A DNA stretch of 18,843 nucleotides. Source: Paraglomus occultum. Its lineage: Eukaryota; Glomeromycota; Glomeromycetes; Paraglomerales; Paraglomeraceae. The DNA lies in NCBI GenBank assembly GCA_910592205.1, contig CAJVPJ010000693.1, positions 1 to 18,843 on the forward strand. The letters run 5' to 3'. Position 1 is the stretch's first letter. Each line of letters opens with the position of its first letter. The notes beneath the pieces were generated by a model that was given only the letters and a program-made list of their open reading frames with translations, did not search any database and was not told where the DNA came from. A program made the translations under genes and the position numbers. This document shows positions 1 through 10,392 of the stretch, in pieces.

Positions 1-116
1 TTGAATATTTGTGGAGTTATAAGCCTGCACATTCAATTCTTTCAAACATTGAGCTGGTTTTGTAAGTCACTGTATATAATTGTAATGCAAATACGCAATC
101 TTAACTTAGTTTGCAT

Positions 117-122
117 TTTATT
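117..122 (-). terminator. Polyadenylation signal, copy A
   Basis: AATAAA on the minus strand about 60 bp past the TGA of copy A. The same hexamer lies at the aligned place after copy B. Confidence 0.5.
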
Positions 123-182
123 TTGTAATATACCATTTAGTACTAACCATGAAACTTGATAATATAAACATTCATACTTAAC

Positions 183-1689
183 TCAAAGTTTTGAAACTAA
201 AAACACCTCCCAATCATCCCATTCAAATCTATCTGATGAACTCATTATTGGAACTTGATATGAACCCTTTTTAGCAAATGGCTTCAGAGAATCCCCATCA
301 CCAAAATATAGATCATGACCATTTACATGCCCAAATATAGGGTAATGTTCATAATAATCAACAATTGGCCCTGAACTCGTTTTATCATCAATAAAACTTA
401 CTATACTCTTTTCCAAGTTTTTATCTAATACTAATGCAAAGATAAAACTGTCTTTAGTGTCAACAGTTATATTCTGTTGACCAGATCTCCATGCAGTTGG
501 ATTATATCCACCAAGTATTTCACCAGTACCCAAAACTTTCCCAACAGAAATTGTGGGTTCTTTCTCACTACATAACTCTCTAAATTTTGCGACTGTATCA
601 CCATCTCTACTTCTTCTATAAAGTAGAGTAAATCTATAAACATCTTTCTTCATAGGAATCCTTTGAAGCCTCCTTGCTGATTCCACAATTTTTGATGAAA
701 TCCAGCTTGCCTGTTCTCTATTAATAATAAGAGAATCAACATCACATCTTTGTCCCATTCTTGGTGATAATATGTGTGTGTTTGGTCTATAGTCATTATC
801 CACAAGATAACTAAATATATCATAACGTAAATCTCTTGGCAATAAATCATTATATAGAACTATCTTTTTAGGTGGTATATTGAAAAATCTCACATGAGGT
901 ATAAAATCAGCTATGACATTTTTGACAGTGTTAATGTCATCAGATGACCAGTCTTTAAGATCATTTCCAAGTTGTAATTCAGGCACTTGCTTAGTTGCCC
1001 ACTGTATGACTGATTCCCAAATTTTATCTTCATCCATGTTAAATTCATCACTTTTGAGAAGAGTAATCAATGTCTCCTTTGGTAAGGCTGCAATATCATT
1101 TGATTTGAAGATAATATCTGGTTGTGAGGTCATGATCTGGTTGCAATAGTCAAGAAGCTTGTTCAAAGAGGCAGCAGAGACAACAAACTTATGAACTGTA
1201 AGAATATTTTGTTGAATCCATTCCTGTTGGTTGTCAATCAAATAGGTTTCAAGTGCAGTGACTAGATCAAGTAGTTCAAACTTGCTAGCTCCTTCCAGAA
1301 GGTTGATCCAACCAATGTTCTTGCATGAATCATAAAACAACTCCCCAGTGTAAATATACCTATAATGATGCCATAGGCATTACTATTAACATGTAAATAT
1401 TATTTAGATACATTTCCTCTTACCTGAGCATTATTTCGAAAACATCAGGAGACACGTCTTCAAACGTAATAGCTGTTTTTTGAATCTCTTCAGGCGTCTC
1501 CGTATTGCCGCCAGTTAGGCTGTTCTCAAGAAATTTGCTTCTTGTACATAGGACTAACGTATGTGCAAGAAATATTTTGCTATTTGGCTCTTTTCCGACA
1601 TGAATCGAAATATCTGTATATTTGCTACTTTCAAAAAGTTTCTCGTAATCAGCTGAAAGACCAGAGGATAAAGCAACGATTTTATTCAT
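183..1689 (-). CDS. BTB-BACK-TLDc domain protein, tandem copy A (2 exons)
   Basis: Spliced CDS: exon 1 1689-1424, intron 1423-1360 (64 bp, AG|GTAAGA ... TATAG|G), exon 2 1359-183, giving 480 aa. The start is the ATG of MNKIVALSSGL, which aligns with the starts of both paralogues. Domains seen: BTB at about residues 14-110 (YTDISIHVG; FEDVSPDVFEIML then RYIYTGE across the splice), BACK at about 130-235 (WIQQNILTVHKF, WESVIQWATK), and TLDc at about 298-480 (RFTLLYRRSRDGDTVAKF, ILGGYNP, DSFIFAL, LYFGDGDSL, WDDWEVF). By family knowledge BTB-BACK proteins dimerise and often recruit Cul3, and TLDc is tied to oxidative-stress resistance and V-ATPase control; the substrate is unknown. The C-terminus is SKL, a canonical PTS1 tripeptide. 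Compared with copy B it has three extra residues before the TLDc domain (RCD) and lacks three after SARRLQ, so the reading frame is preserved. Exon 2 is nearly CpG-free. Confidence 0.92.
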
Positions 1690-2255
1690 TTTACAGAGAT
1701 ATTCCTGCGATAAACGTACTTCTGAGCAAAGTCTTCGACAAATGATGTAAGCGATTCCTGTGTCACATGGTCAATGGTTGTTATCCGATATGTGCGACAT
1801 TTGTTATCGTCCAATCGCATCGCATCGTATTAGTATCGGTATGTTTAAATTTTATCCCGAAAAATACAAAGATATTACTATGTAGCAAAATCAACAAAAA
1901 GTAATATTATTTGCGCTCTAGCGAGGCGTATAGAGGCGGTGAGAATAACGATGTAGGCTTAGCTGCAATGTGAAATCACAAAACGTAAAAAACGTTGTTT
2001 ACAACAACACAACCGTTATAATCATCAGAATGGAGAACTCAATGTCATCGTCTATTGACATTACAGATGAGATGGACTCCATAATTAGTGTTCTTAACAT
2101 AGTCGAAATGCGCTGATAGTGTAGAACCCGTATCAACAAAAAAACTACAATTGGAAGAACGTCCATTTACATATAGTGTTCCCGGGACTTGCGATAAACA
2201 TCTGAAGGAGTGATTATATAGAAAGTCTCAAGCTAAACTGTCAATTTATAATGTC
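1690..2255 (-). promoter_or_regulatory. Conserved upstream region of copy A
   Basis: About 560 bp upstream of the start codon aligns in blocks with the region upstream of copy B and is rich in CpG, unlike the following gene body. The most exact block, GTTGTTTACAAC (1994-2005), lies about 305 bp from the ATG and contains TGTTTAC, which resembles a forkhead core. No clear TATA box was chosen. The regulatory role is inferred from conservation. Confidence 0.5.
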
Positions 2256-3029
2256 ACAAAGTGAAGGGGAGAAAGAAATGCGTCTACATCATCTCTTATA
2301 ATATCGTTTTTGCCAAATATTTTTAGTTTGCTCTTCCCCGAAAGCTCTGCTACATAACAAGAATACTTACGGTTTTGAATGTAAAGTTTTTCGAATCTTG
2401 CCAAAGATGAAAACAGTTGGTTTTCCGCAAAGCAATATATAGCTCAAAAAACCAGGTCCGCGAATATAGATATAAAACTCATTTACAATTACGGTTTTTT
2501 GGGAAAGGATGTGAACGACTACCAATAATGGGATGACAAAGTGTGGCATAAAAATCATTTGTTCGAAGGATAACAAACGGTTAAATATATCCATTACTTG
2601 TTTGTTAATTATTTCCTATTACAGGAAAGAGAAAGCTGAAATCAATTAATAAGCTTATTATTATGTATATGGTCAAGAAGTACAATATTTGGAGCTGATA
2701 TTAATCAGATGCATTAATTAATAATTAATAATAACATGGGTGTTAGAACACAAACTCTACTCATTAGTTTTGTAATTAAAGCAAAACATAAGATATTATT
2801 AAAGTTAAAAATGGTCATGATATATTCTTTAATTGGTGAACAGTTTTGCCTCTCAACACTTCAAGACAACTAACAATCTTGTTTTGTTTTTCATAATAGG
2901 TCAGAAAGTAAGTCTGTTAACTATATGGTAATAGTGCACACTTAAACTTAATAAGTTGCCTAAAAACAAGCATTTCTGAGTAAACATTCATAATATTAAC
3001 CAAATGCTAATGCTACCACTTTCATACAT
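2256..3029. other. Spacer between duplication units
   Basis: AT-rich, with an ATTAATTAATAATTAATAATA tract broken up around 2710-2735. I see no gene. The short open frame at 2367-2594 on the minus strand has no recognisable domain. Confidence 0.6.
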
Positions 3030-3074
3030 AACTGCAATGCAAACATGCAATCTAAATCTTAATTTAGAGTGCAT

Positions 3075-3080
3075 TTTATT
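3075..3080 (-). terminator. Polyadenylation signal, copy B
   Basis: AATAAA on the minus strand about 65 bp past the stop codon of copy B, conserved with copy A. Confidence 0.5.
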
Positions 3081-3146
3081 TTGTAATATTAATATACTAT
3101 TTAGCCCTAACCATGAAACTTGATAATATAAACATTCACACTTGAT

Positions 3147-4648
3147 TCAAAGTTTTGAAACTAAAAACACTTCCCAATCAGCCCATTCAAATATATCTGA
3201 TGAACTCCTTATTGGAACTTGATATAAATTTTTACTAGCAAATGGCTTCAGAGATTTCCCATCACCAAAATATAAATCATGATCATTCATACTCCCAAAT
3301 ATAGGGTAATGTTCATAAGAATCACCAACTGCCATTGGACCCATTTCATCATCAATAAAACTTACTATACTCTTCTCTGAGTTGCCATCTAATGCAAATA
3401 TAAAACTTTCTTCAGTGTCAACATCTATATCAACATTCCGTTCCCATGCAACTGGATGGTATCCACCAAGTATCTCTTCAGTACCCAACACTTTCCCAAC
3501 AGAAATTGTAGGTCCTTTCTCACTACATAACTCTCTAAATTTTGCAACTGTATCACCATCTCTACTTCTTCTATAAAGTAGAGTAAATTTATAAACATCT
3601 TTCTTCATAAGAGTCCTTTGATTCTCTTGAAGCCTCCTTGTTGATTCCACAATCTTTGATGAAATCCAGCCTGCTTGTTCTCTATTAATAATAAGTGAAT
3701 CAACTTGTCCCATTCTTGGTGGTAATGTGTGTGTGTTTGGTTTATAGTCATTATCCACAAGATAACTAAGTATATCACAGTACAAGTCTCTTGGTAATAA
3801 CTCACGATATAAAACAATCTTCTTAGGTGACATGTTGAAAAATCTTACACAAGGTATAAAATCTGTTATAATATCTTTGATAGTGTTAATGTCATTAGAT
3901 GACCAATCCTTGAGATCACTTCCAAGTTGTAATTCAGGCACTTGTTTAGCAGCCCATTGTATAACTGATGCACAAACTTCATCTTCATTCATGTTAAGCT
4001 CATCATTCTTTAAAAGAGTGATCAATGTCTCCTTTGGTAAAGCTGTAATATCATTTGATTTAAAGATAATATCTGGATGTGAAACCATACTCTGGTTGCA
4101 ATAATCAAGAAGTTTGTTCAAAGAGGCAGCAGAGACAACAAACTTATAAACTGTAAGAAAATTTTGTTGAATCCATTCCTGTTGGTTGTCAATCAAATAG
4201 GTTTCAAGTGCAGTGACTAGATCAAGTAGTTCAAATTTGCTAGCTCCTTCTAGAAGGTTGACCCAACCAATGCTCTTGCATGAATCATAAAACAACTCCC
4301 CAGTGTAAATATACCTATAATGATGCCAATAGTAATAGGTATTAATATTAACTTGTAAATATTATTTAGATACACTTCCTCTTACTTGAGCATTATTTCG
4401 AAAACATCAGGAGACACGTCTTCAAACATAATAGCTGGTTTTTGAACTTCTTCAGACATCTCCGTATTTTCAGTTAAGATATTCTCAAAAAATTTGCTTC
4501 TTGTACATAGCACTAATGTATGTGCAAGAAATATTTTGTTATTTGGCTCTTTTCCGACATGAATCGAAATATCTGTATATTTGCTACTTTCAAAAAGCTT
4601 CTCATAATCAGCTGAAAGACTAGAGGACAAAGCAACGATTTTATTCAT
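3147..4648 (-). CDS. BTB-BACK-TLDc domain protein, tandem copy B (2 exons)
   Basis: Spliced CDS: exon 1 4648-4386, intron 4385-4315 (71 bp, AA|GTAAGA ... TATAG|G), exon 2 4314-3147, giving 476 aa. It is about four fifths identical by eye to copy A over its whole length, with the same order: BTB (about 14-109), BACK (about 130-235), TLDc (about 294-476, KFTLLYRRSRDGDTVAKF, ILGGYHP, LYFGDGKSL, WADWEVF). The split codon is AA|G (Lys) where the other two copies have AG|G (Arg), followed by the BTB signature YIYTG. It ends in SKL like copy A. The frame stays open upstream to 4738 with further Met codons, but that stretch is not conserved in copy A, so MNKIVALSSSL is taken as the start. The introns of A and B are alignable along their length apart from a small indel. 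The expected role is a Cul3-type adaptor or stress signalling protein; this is inferred from domains only. Confidence 0.92.
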
Positions 4649-5225
4649 TTTACACTTCCGGGCAAGCAAGTTTTTAGACAAATGCTTGTAGGCAAATCCT
4701 GTGTCACATGGCGACATTTGTATCTTCCAATCGCACATCTCGTATCGAATCGATATGTTTATTTGATTTTATCCTCATCTATTACAACATATATCGACAA
4801 AGACATAGATATTAATATGCGAAGACATGTTAATAACGCTGTATAACAAAGTCATCAACCTAATACTAAGTGTCATTTAACCGGACAAGTTGCTTTTTGT
4901 GGTGCAGGCTTAACTGAACAGAAGATTAAATCACAAAAACGTCAACCACGCCACGTTGTTTACAACACAGGTCGTTATTCTTTTCTCGTGTCGTCGTTAT
5001 TAATATTATAGATAATATATTCTATATCACACAGTATCTATACATAATTAGCGTCCTTAACACAAATGCACGCTCTGGTAGTGTAGAAGCGTATTAGAAA
5101 CCTATAGTAATAAACGGTTACTCCGTACGTAAAATCGCAAAAACTTCTCCGAGGATTTGCAATGAACATTGAAGAAATGGAATGTCGTAGAAAGTCTCAG
5201 GCTTGACTGTCAATGTAGATTCATT
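4649..5225 (-). promoter_or_regulatory. Conserved upstream region of copy B
   Basis: This is the counterpart of the region upstream of copy A. GTTGTTTACAAC at 4955-4966 is about 307 bp from the start codon, nearly the same spacing as in copy A although surrounding bases have diverged. TCCTGTGTCACATGG at 4697-4711 is also exact. Confidence 0.5.
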
Positions 5226-8200
5226 ATAAATTTATGTAAAGATTGTAAGAACGCTTCCTGTTAGTGGAATTTGAATGTTTATTTCGAGATGGTGCTCGTA
5301 AAAAATATTGTGAGTTATCGTTGTAAGTGCATGAAGTTTAAAGATAATATTTATTTAATTATCAATGGGTTTTAGCGTCAGAAGTTTGAGATTTTAAATA
5401 AGAAATGAAATAGCGTAAACCATGTTGCAGTCATTAAGTATATTTAATAGATGAGAAGAAAGTATAGTAGTATGGAATGACAAGGGATGAAGACAAAAAA
5501 ATGTTATCGTCGAAAATTTAGATACAGTAGAGGAAAAAAATTGAGTATTAAATTAAAAGTAGGTAACCCCCTCAAGTTGATAGTCGAGAATCAATAAACT
5601 CGATTGACAACTGTGGTCTATTGACCAATGAGGAAAAAAAAAATAACATATAATCACTTCGACCCCAGGTATTGGTTCCATAAAGCGTCAAGAGAAAAAA
5701 TTCAACATACATAATTCAACTAAAGAATCAACGTACGACTAGAAAATAAAAAAAAAAAATTATTTTAAACACTATTGTCGAATCTAGTCTAATAGGCATA
5801 TTATAAACACAAAAGTAAAACTCAGCCAATGGTCGAAAATCAGTAAGACATTGCATGGCATGCATCATAGTCAGCGGACCTAGAATTTCGAAAAGCGCAA
5901 TATTATCTATCAATGTTTGCTATTGCGGCGGCCATTGTTTTAAAGTATGAACTTGCCATTTAAAAGCTATCATGGGTTAAAAAATGTTTGCAATCAAATA
6001 GTAGATTGCTCCTTTACGCAGAATAGAGGTATTTCTTGCGAGCTTGTATATCGTAGTGAATTACTCTGAACAAATAACGCTTTGATTTATCACACACATA
6101 AAGGTGTCAGATACGTGTATAATATTATTACAAGGGCATTGTATATTTTACCAAGCATTAGCACTTCACCTTTTCGCAAACCGAAAAGAAGATTTTGTCA
6201 GTCTTTTTTCTATGCTTATTTGCTATTTTCTAGATACAATTTACAATCACTTTGCTAAATTTCAAGTATGGTTGTACATGATAACAAACTTACTAGAGCG
6301 GATCGACAGATATATTAACACGTATATAATTTGAATTAAGTTTTGTGCTCGAATAAAAGCAGTCGTCTATTCTTCTTTTTTATAAAGACAATGAAAGTCT
6401 GCGTATGCATCAAAAGTAAACACACAGAAAGTATCAATGCAGTGTTACAAAAAACTGTAACTGTTTACATAACAACGTCGGAAATAAAAAATTGTGTGTT
6501 CAATTTATGTGTTTTTGAAAAAAAAAAAATAAATAGCATTGAGTTTGTTTTTATTCAGAATGATTTGGCTATCTATTATTCGAAATATACGTCTCATGTA
6601 TGCTTCAATCAAATTAAAATAGTTTAAATATTGGTAACGTATCTCTTTAGTGAGTTCATAAAACTTTATGCACCACTTTTCCGATGCACTTTTTAATTAC
6701 TAAAATTATATAATAATAACGAGCAACAATACTTTAAGCAGTGGTTAAAGATTTCAAGTTTTAAAATGCTGCTTTGTTTGCTAAGTCTATAGCTTCAGAA
6801 AAACGAATGTAACAGAAAAAACACACGCTAAATGTTAAAATAAAAAGTGAGCGGCAAGCTGGCCTGCATAAAAGTTCATTCAGTTTTGACGCGCAATTTT
6901 TTTTCCTGCTTGTCAACATATATGCTAAAAATATATGACTTTGATTATTGAAATCAAGCATCAGTATTGTAAATTGAATATTTAAAAGGGCACAATACAA
7001 ATGACGTAGATTCTCTTTCTGCCGCTCACTGTCCTTATCAATCTGTGGTAGTCCATTGAAACAAATTTCTTCATTGACGCTTGCTTCTGTTTTCTAATCT
7101 TTGCATTCTTTTCACGTACACTATTCTCAAACTAATACTTGTCAAACATATGAGAAACGTCACAAACGTCCAAGTTGCGCTTATAGGAGATTGGACGTTA
7201 TATGCTGGGTAATTTGAATTAAAAGTATAGTGACTATATGTGATACTGTATGTTGTAGAATAAGTAGTTTATCAATCAGGAGATTAACCAATTGGCATTG
7301 GCAACATGAATGCTTGCTTTGACATGCTAAGCATAGCTAACAACTGGTACTCAAATTGGTTTGTAATAGAAAAGACTTGGAGACTATCGATAAGTAATGG
7401 TCAAAAGATAATGTTAACTTATTTCTGCCCCACAAATCTGTGGGCGTCTCTCAGTAAATTTCTAAGCCAAGTTGACATTCGGGTCGGGTGTCTAAAGATT
7501 TGTCAAAGCTTTAAATGATATAACTTTAATATTTTCTAATGTTGATGCCATTTATTTTACTCAGTTTACGAATGTACAGTTCGTAAAATATTTATCCGAT
7601 GTTTGAGTAATGATTGACTCGACATTTTGGACTGCTGACCGCTATCGCAATAATTTTTTATATTCCTACTGCGAATTTACACAAAGGTACCAATTGCATA
7701 ATGCTAGAAAAGTAAGAGTATTCTAAATAATTTAGCACATGTACAGTATGTGTGGTAATACCGTACATTTGTATTCTCACGTTGATTTACTTGACAATTA
7801 TCCGGTTGAGTTGGCGGAACATCGAATGAAAAATTATTCTGTTAATACTGCATGTCATGTTAATTCTATAAACAGTTGACAAACAAATACGGGGTGAGAA
7901 TAATGAATGACATCGGCTGTGAATTTGTAAGCACACATACCCGTATGATCAAAATATGACAGAATTTGCCCTTGCATTGTCAACAAATCGCATCGAGCAT
8001 TTGTTTGCGGCGTTCATGCAAATGTTGTGACACAGATCTTTATCGTCGTCATCAACCTGTAACCTCTTACTATATATGCCGTTCAGTGTTACACAATCAT
8101 TGAGCCCTGCGTCAGATCAAATCTGGATTAACACAGATACAGCAAAAAAGAGACATATCTAACGATTAAATTGAAGAAGCAATTTTCCTGGTTTCCGTTT

Positions 8201-8585
8201 TCGGCTTGTCGGCTTTTAAAATGTAGATATACTTTGCATAAATATAAGGTTATTTCAACGTAGCGTTTACGTATATCGTCGGATTCAATAAACACAGCAC
8301 ATAACAAGCGTAATGGCTCGTTGTACGTTGACACGTCAAATTTAACTTTCCCATAGAGACTTGTTCTTAAATCTGAGCGTACAAAGAGCCTGACAACAAT
8401 TGTTTGTCTTTCTTGTTTGTCATTCCTATATCACATTAATTGGAGACTCGGGAGTACAATGGGTTAATTCACGATTAAACAGTCGTTTTTCTTTTTAGGC
8501 AAAGCCAAATTTAACGAGTGACATCACTAATTAAACATATTTGTAGAATGATTTCTTGCAAAACGCCCCGCTTTATACAATTTAT
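5226..8585. other. Long intergenic region, no supportable gene
   Basis: About 3.4 kb with A-runs and only short open frames (largest about 90 codons, low complexity). None shows a domain, a repeat partner elsewhere in the window, or a spliceable continuation that I could find. A small perfect hairpin CCCACA/TGTGGG sits at 7428-7443. No tRNA-like cloverleaf was recognised. Confidence 0.55.
5575..5612. repeat. Imperfect inverted repeat in intergenic DNA
   Basis: AGTTGATAGTCGAG (5575-5588) and CTCGATTGACAACT (5599-5612) pair at 11 of 14 positions around a 10-base loop, and a small GGTC/GACC hairpin follows. No gene or mobile element can be tied to it. Confidence 0.4.
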
Positions 8586-8632
8586 CCAATTGAGTAGTTT
8601 AATAAAAAGTCTTGTCATTGAGAAGTATAAAA
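8586..8632 (+). promoter_or_regulatory. CCAAT and TATA elements of the secreted-protein gene
   Basis: CCAAT at 8586-8590 and TATAAAA at 8626-8632 precede the ATG at 8698. A TATA at this place would put transcription start near 8655-8660 and leave a 5' leader of about 40 bases. Confidence 0.55.
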
Positions 8633-8697
8633 TCGAGTATTTCCAACGCCGAACCGTCTATTGACAGGTCGTAAAGACGTTCAAAAAGTTGTTCCAA

Positions 8698-9270
8698 ATG
8701 AAATCGGCCCATTTGCTTTTTCTCTTAGTCTTAGTCGTTCTGATCTTCGATCCTACGCCAGCCAGTGCCTCACCTCTCGGAAAGAGATGGACAAAAAGTC
8801 CATGTTGTCCCATTTCAAGATGTGTGTTTAAACAAGGTGACAATTTCGTAAATGCGGCCGGATTTGCTGGCAACACATTTAACGGGTTCCTCGAATTCAT
8901 GCAATCGCCCAATGACACTTTGGAAATCAGTGGTTGGATTGATATTCATGGTACGATAAACGGAGCAGTTGAATCTTTCTATGATATTCACGTGGCCAAT
9001 TGCAGCACAGCCAGCACCGATACACCCGGAGACCCTGCCATCATTGACTTGGATAATGCGTCCTTCTCTACACCCATCCTTGCATCGAGAAGCCTGTCAA
9101 TAAACAACATTACAAATAAATGTTGCTTCGTAGTGGAAGAGTTTGCATCACTTGGTGGATCAATTCCTCCCAACGAAAGAATTTATGGAGTTGCACCAGT
9201 GGAAGATGTTGTAAGCTGTGTACGCAATACTAGCACCAGACATCTTAACGCAGAGAACATACAAGTTTGA
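8698..9270 (+). CDS. Small secreted cysteine-containing protein, candidate effector or SOD-like barrel
   Basis: Single-exon gene, 190 aa, starting at the first ATG after a good TATA element (a TTG three codons upstream is in frame but not a plausible start). Residues 1-24 form a classical signal peptide: Lys2, hydrophobic core 6-17, then small residues ending ASA. A Kex2-type KR at 29-30 suggests a short pro-piece. The mature part has seven Cys (36, 37, 42, 102, 142, 143, 174) and five N-glycosylation sequons (N72, N101, N120, N137, N177). I see no transmembrane segment after the signal. The layout FNGFLEF...TLEISGWIDIHG...FYDIHVANC, then NKCCFVVEEF and DVVSCV, is faintly like the strand order and disulfide positions of Cu/Zn superoxide dismutase, but the His-rich metal site is absent (only one His in YDIHV). 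I do not recognise a confident family. It is probably exported to the apoplast or wall; function unknown. CpG is normal throughout, unlike the neighbouring gene bodies. Confidence 0.8.
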   Translation: MKSAHLLFLLVLVVLIFDPTPASASPLGKRWTKSPCCPISRCVFKQGDNFVNAAGFAGNTFNGFLEFMQSPNDTLEISGWIDIHGTINGAVESFYDIHVANCSTASTDTPGDPAIIDLDNASFSTPILASRSLSINNITNKCCFVVEEFASLGGSIPPNERIYGVAPVEDVVSCVRNTSTRHLNAENIQV

Positions 9271-9402
9271 CATTTTGATATGTATTTATAAGTATTCTAT
9301 TCACAAGTTGTATATTTACAGTATGTTTATCAATAACTTAATATTGGTACGAGGAACATCTGCTACAATAATTTTGTTACGTTACTGTTTTATTTCGGAC
9401 GA

Positions 9403-9437
9403 AATAAATACAACAATGTTGTGCAAGTAACAATAAA
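9403..9437 (+). terminator. Polyadenylation signals of the secreted-protein gene
   Basis: Two AATAAA hexamers, at 9403-9408 and 9432-9437, lie 130-170 bp after the stop codon in AT-rich DNA. Confidence 0.45.
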
Positions 9438-10392
9438 TTATTAACTCGCCAACGTTAATTACATTAAAGGGATAACTTTATATAACGGGTCAGAGCGGCT
9501 CCCTGACCTGATACATCAAGTTTAATGCCATTAATCGATTAAATTCACCTTACCCTCACCTAAACGGTAAAGAAACCGATGACTGCATAAATGGAAATTT
9601 GCCGATAAAATGTTAATAGTAATCTCGGCTTTGCATTGAGCCAGAAAAAATCTTTATTACAATTTCCAGTTTGTAATAGCTTAGCCCTCCTTCGCAACCT
9701 CCAAGGCGTAAGTTGTATCTTCCGAATTTCACGTTCTAACCGCATTTTCTCCATCTAAATTGATCTCTCGTTCTTTTTGTTCAAAAAATCTTGCAATGTT
9801 ACTGCAAACATTCTACTCGAATATAAGTTTTTATCGCGCGGCGTAAATTTGCACAAATATCAGTAAAGTTTACCTTCAACTTTCCAAATATATACATAAC
9901 TCCGATAGAATATTTTTTCCCGAACTATTTGCACATTCCAAAATGCTTATGCAACATCGAATATACATATGAATATTACGTAGAATGTGTGTTGATAGGA
10001 CCGTAAGCTTCGTAAAAATCCCGATGTTTTATATTTTATTTTTCAATACCACAAGTAAAGTTTTACGCAAAGTTAAGCTGAGATGTTCTAGATTGCTCAC
10101 GCCCATTTACAAAAACTAGTTTCGGCAGCTGAACTTTCGTCCAAAATCGCATCGCTATTTTGGCGGATGTTAAACTTGTTTAAATCACCAGGTGCTACGT
10201 TTACCAAACAACAAGTGCAAGGAAGAAGAGTACGACGGTTCAAAAGAACATTACAAGCGAAGAATGTTGTTAGTATGTTGCTAGACGAATTGTAGTTTGG
10301 TCATAGTTTGGAAGGTAGCAAGAGCGTTTATTAAATGAAAAGAAAGCTACAAAATTCGCTTTGCTTTTAACTCGCTAACGATGAGAGGCATT
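9438..10392. other. Intergenic region before paralogue C
   Basis: No gene recognised. The minus-strand open frame at 9560-9754 has no domain signal. The DNA is moderately CpG-containing, like other intergenic parts here. Confidence 0.55.

Larger units (their letters stand above)
75..2255 (-). repeat. Tandem segmental duplication, unit A (with copy A)
   Basis: Similarity to unit B extends beyond the gene. It covers the 3' flank down to about position 75, the whole CDS, the intron and upstream DNA to about 2255, ending near the shared GAAAGTCTCA...CTGTCAAT. Upstream blocks such as TCCTGTGTCACATGG (1756-1770) and GTTGTTTACAAC (1994-2005) are matched exactly in unit B. Edges were judged by eye and may be off by tens of bases. 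No terminal repeats or target-site duplications were seen at the edges. Confidence 0.8.
3030..5225 (-). repeat. Tandem segmental duplication, unit B (with copy B)
   Basis: This is the partner of unit A, in the same orientation, separated from it by about 0.77 kb of unrelated AT-rich DNA. The matched upstream blocks are at 4697-4711 and 4955-4966. Coding parts are better conserved than the far upstream parts, where small indels accumulate. This is what is expected for an older duplication with both genes kept under selection. Confidence 0.8.

Noticed and set aside
650-1149. Short open frames overlapping the TLDc and BACK parts of copy A, with matching ones in copy B
   Set aside because: They lie in other frames of conserved coding DNA and their apparent conservation follows from the real gene.
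183-1340. Exon 2 of copy A as an independent intronless gene
   Set aside because: It would start at a TTG inside the BTB domain. Splicing to 1424-1689 restores RYIYTG and a full BTB fold.
4649-4738. N-terminal extension of copy B by 30 codons
   Set aside because: Open in frame, but not conserved in copy A, and all three paralogues have a natural ATG at the MN(K/T)IV start.
7306-7518. Possible small gene or transposase fragment
   Set aside because: 70 codons from an ATG, but no recognisable domain, no partner copy and no splice continuation.
8698-9270. Active Cu/Zn superoxide dismutase
   Set aside because: The copper and zinc His ligands are missing; at most the fold is shared.
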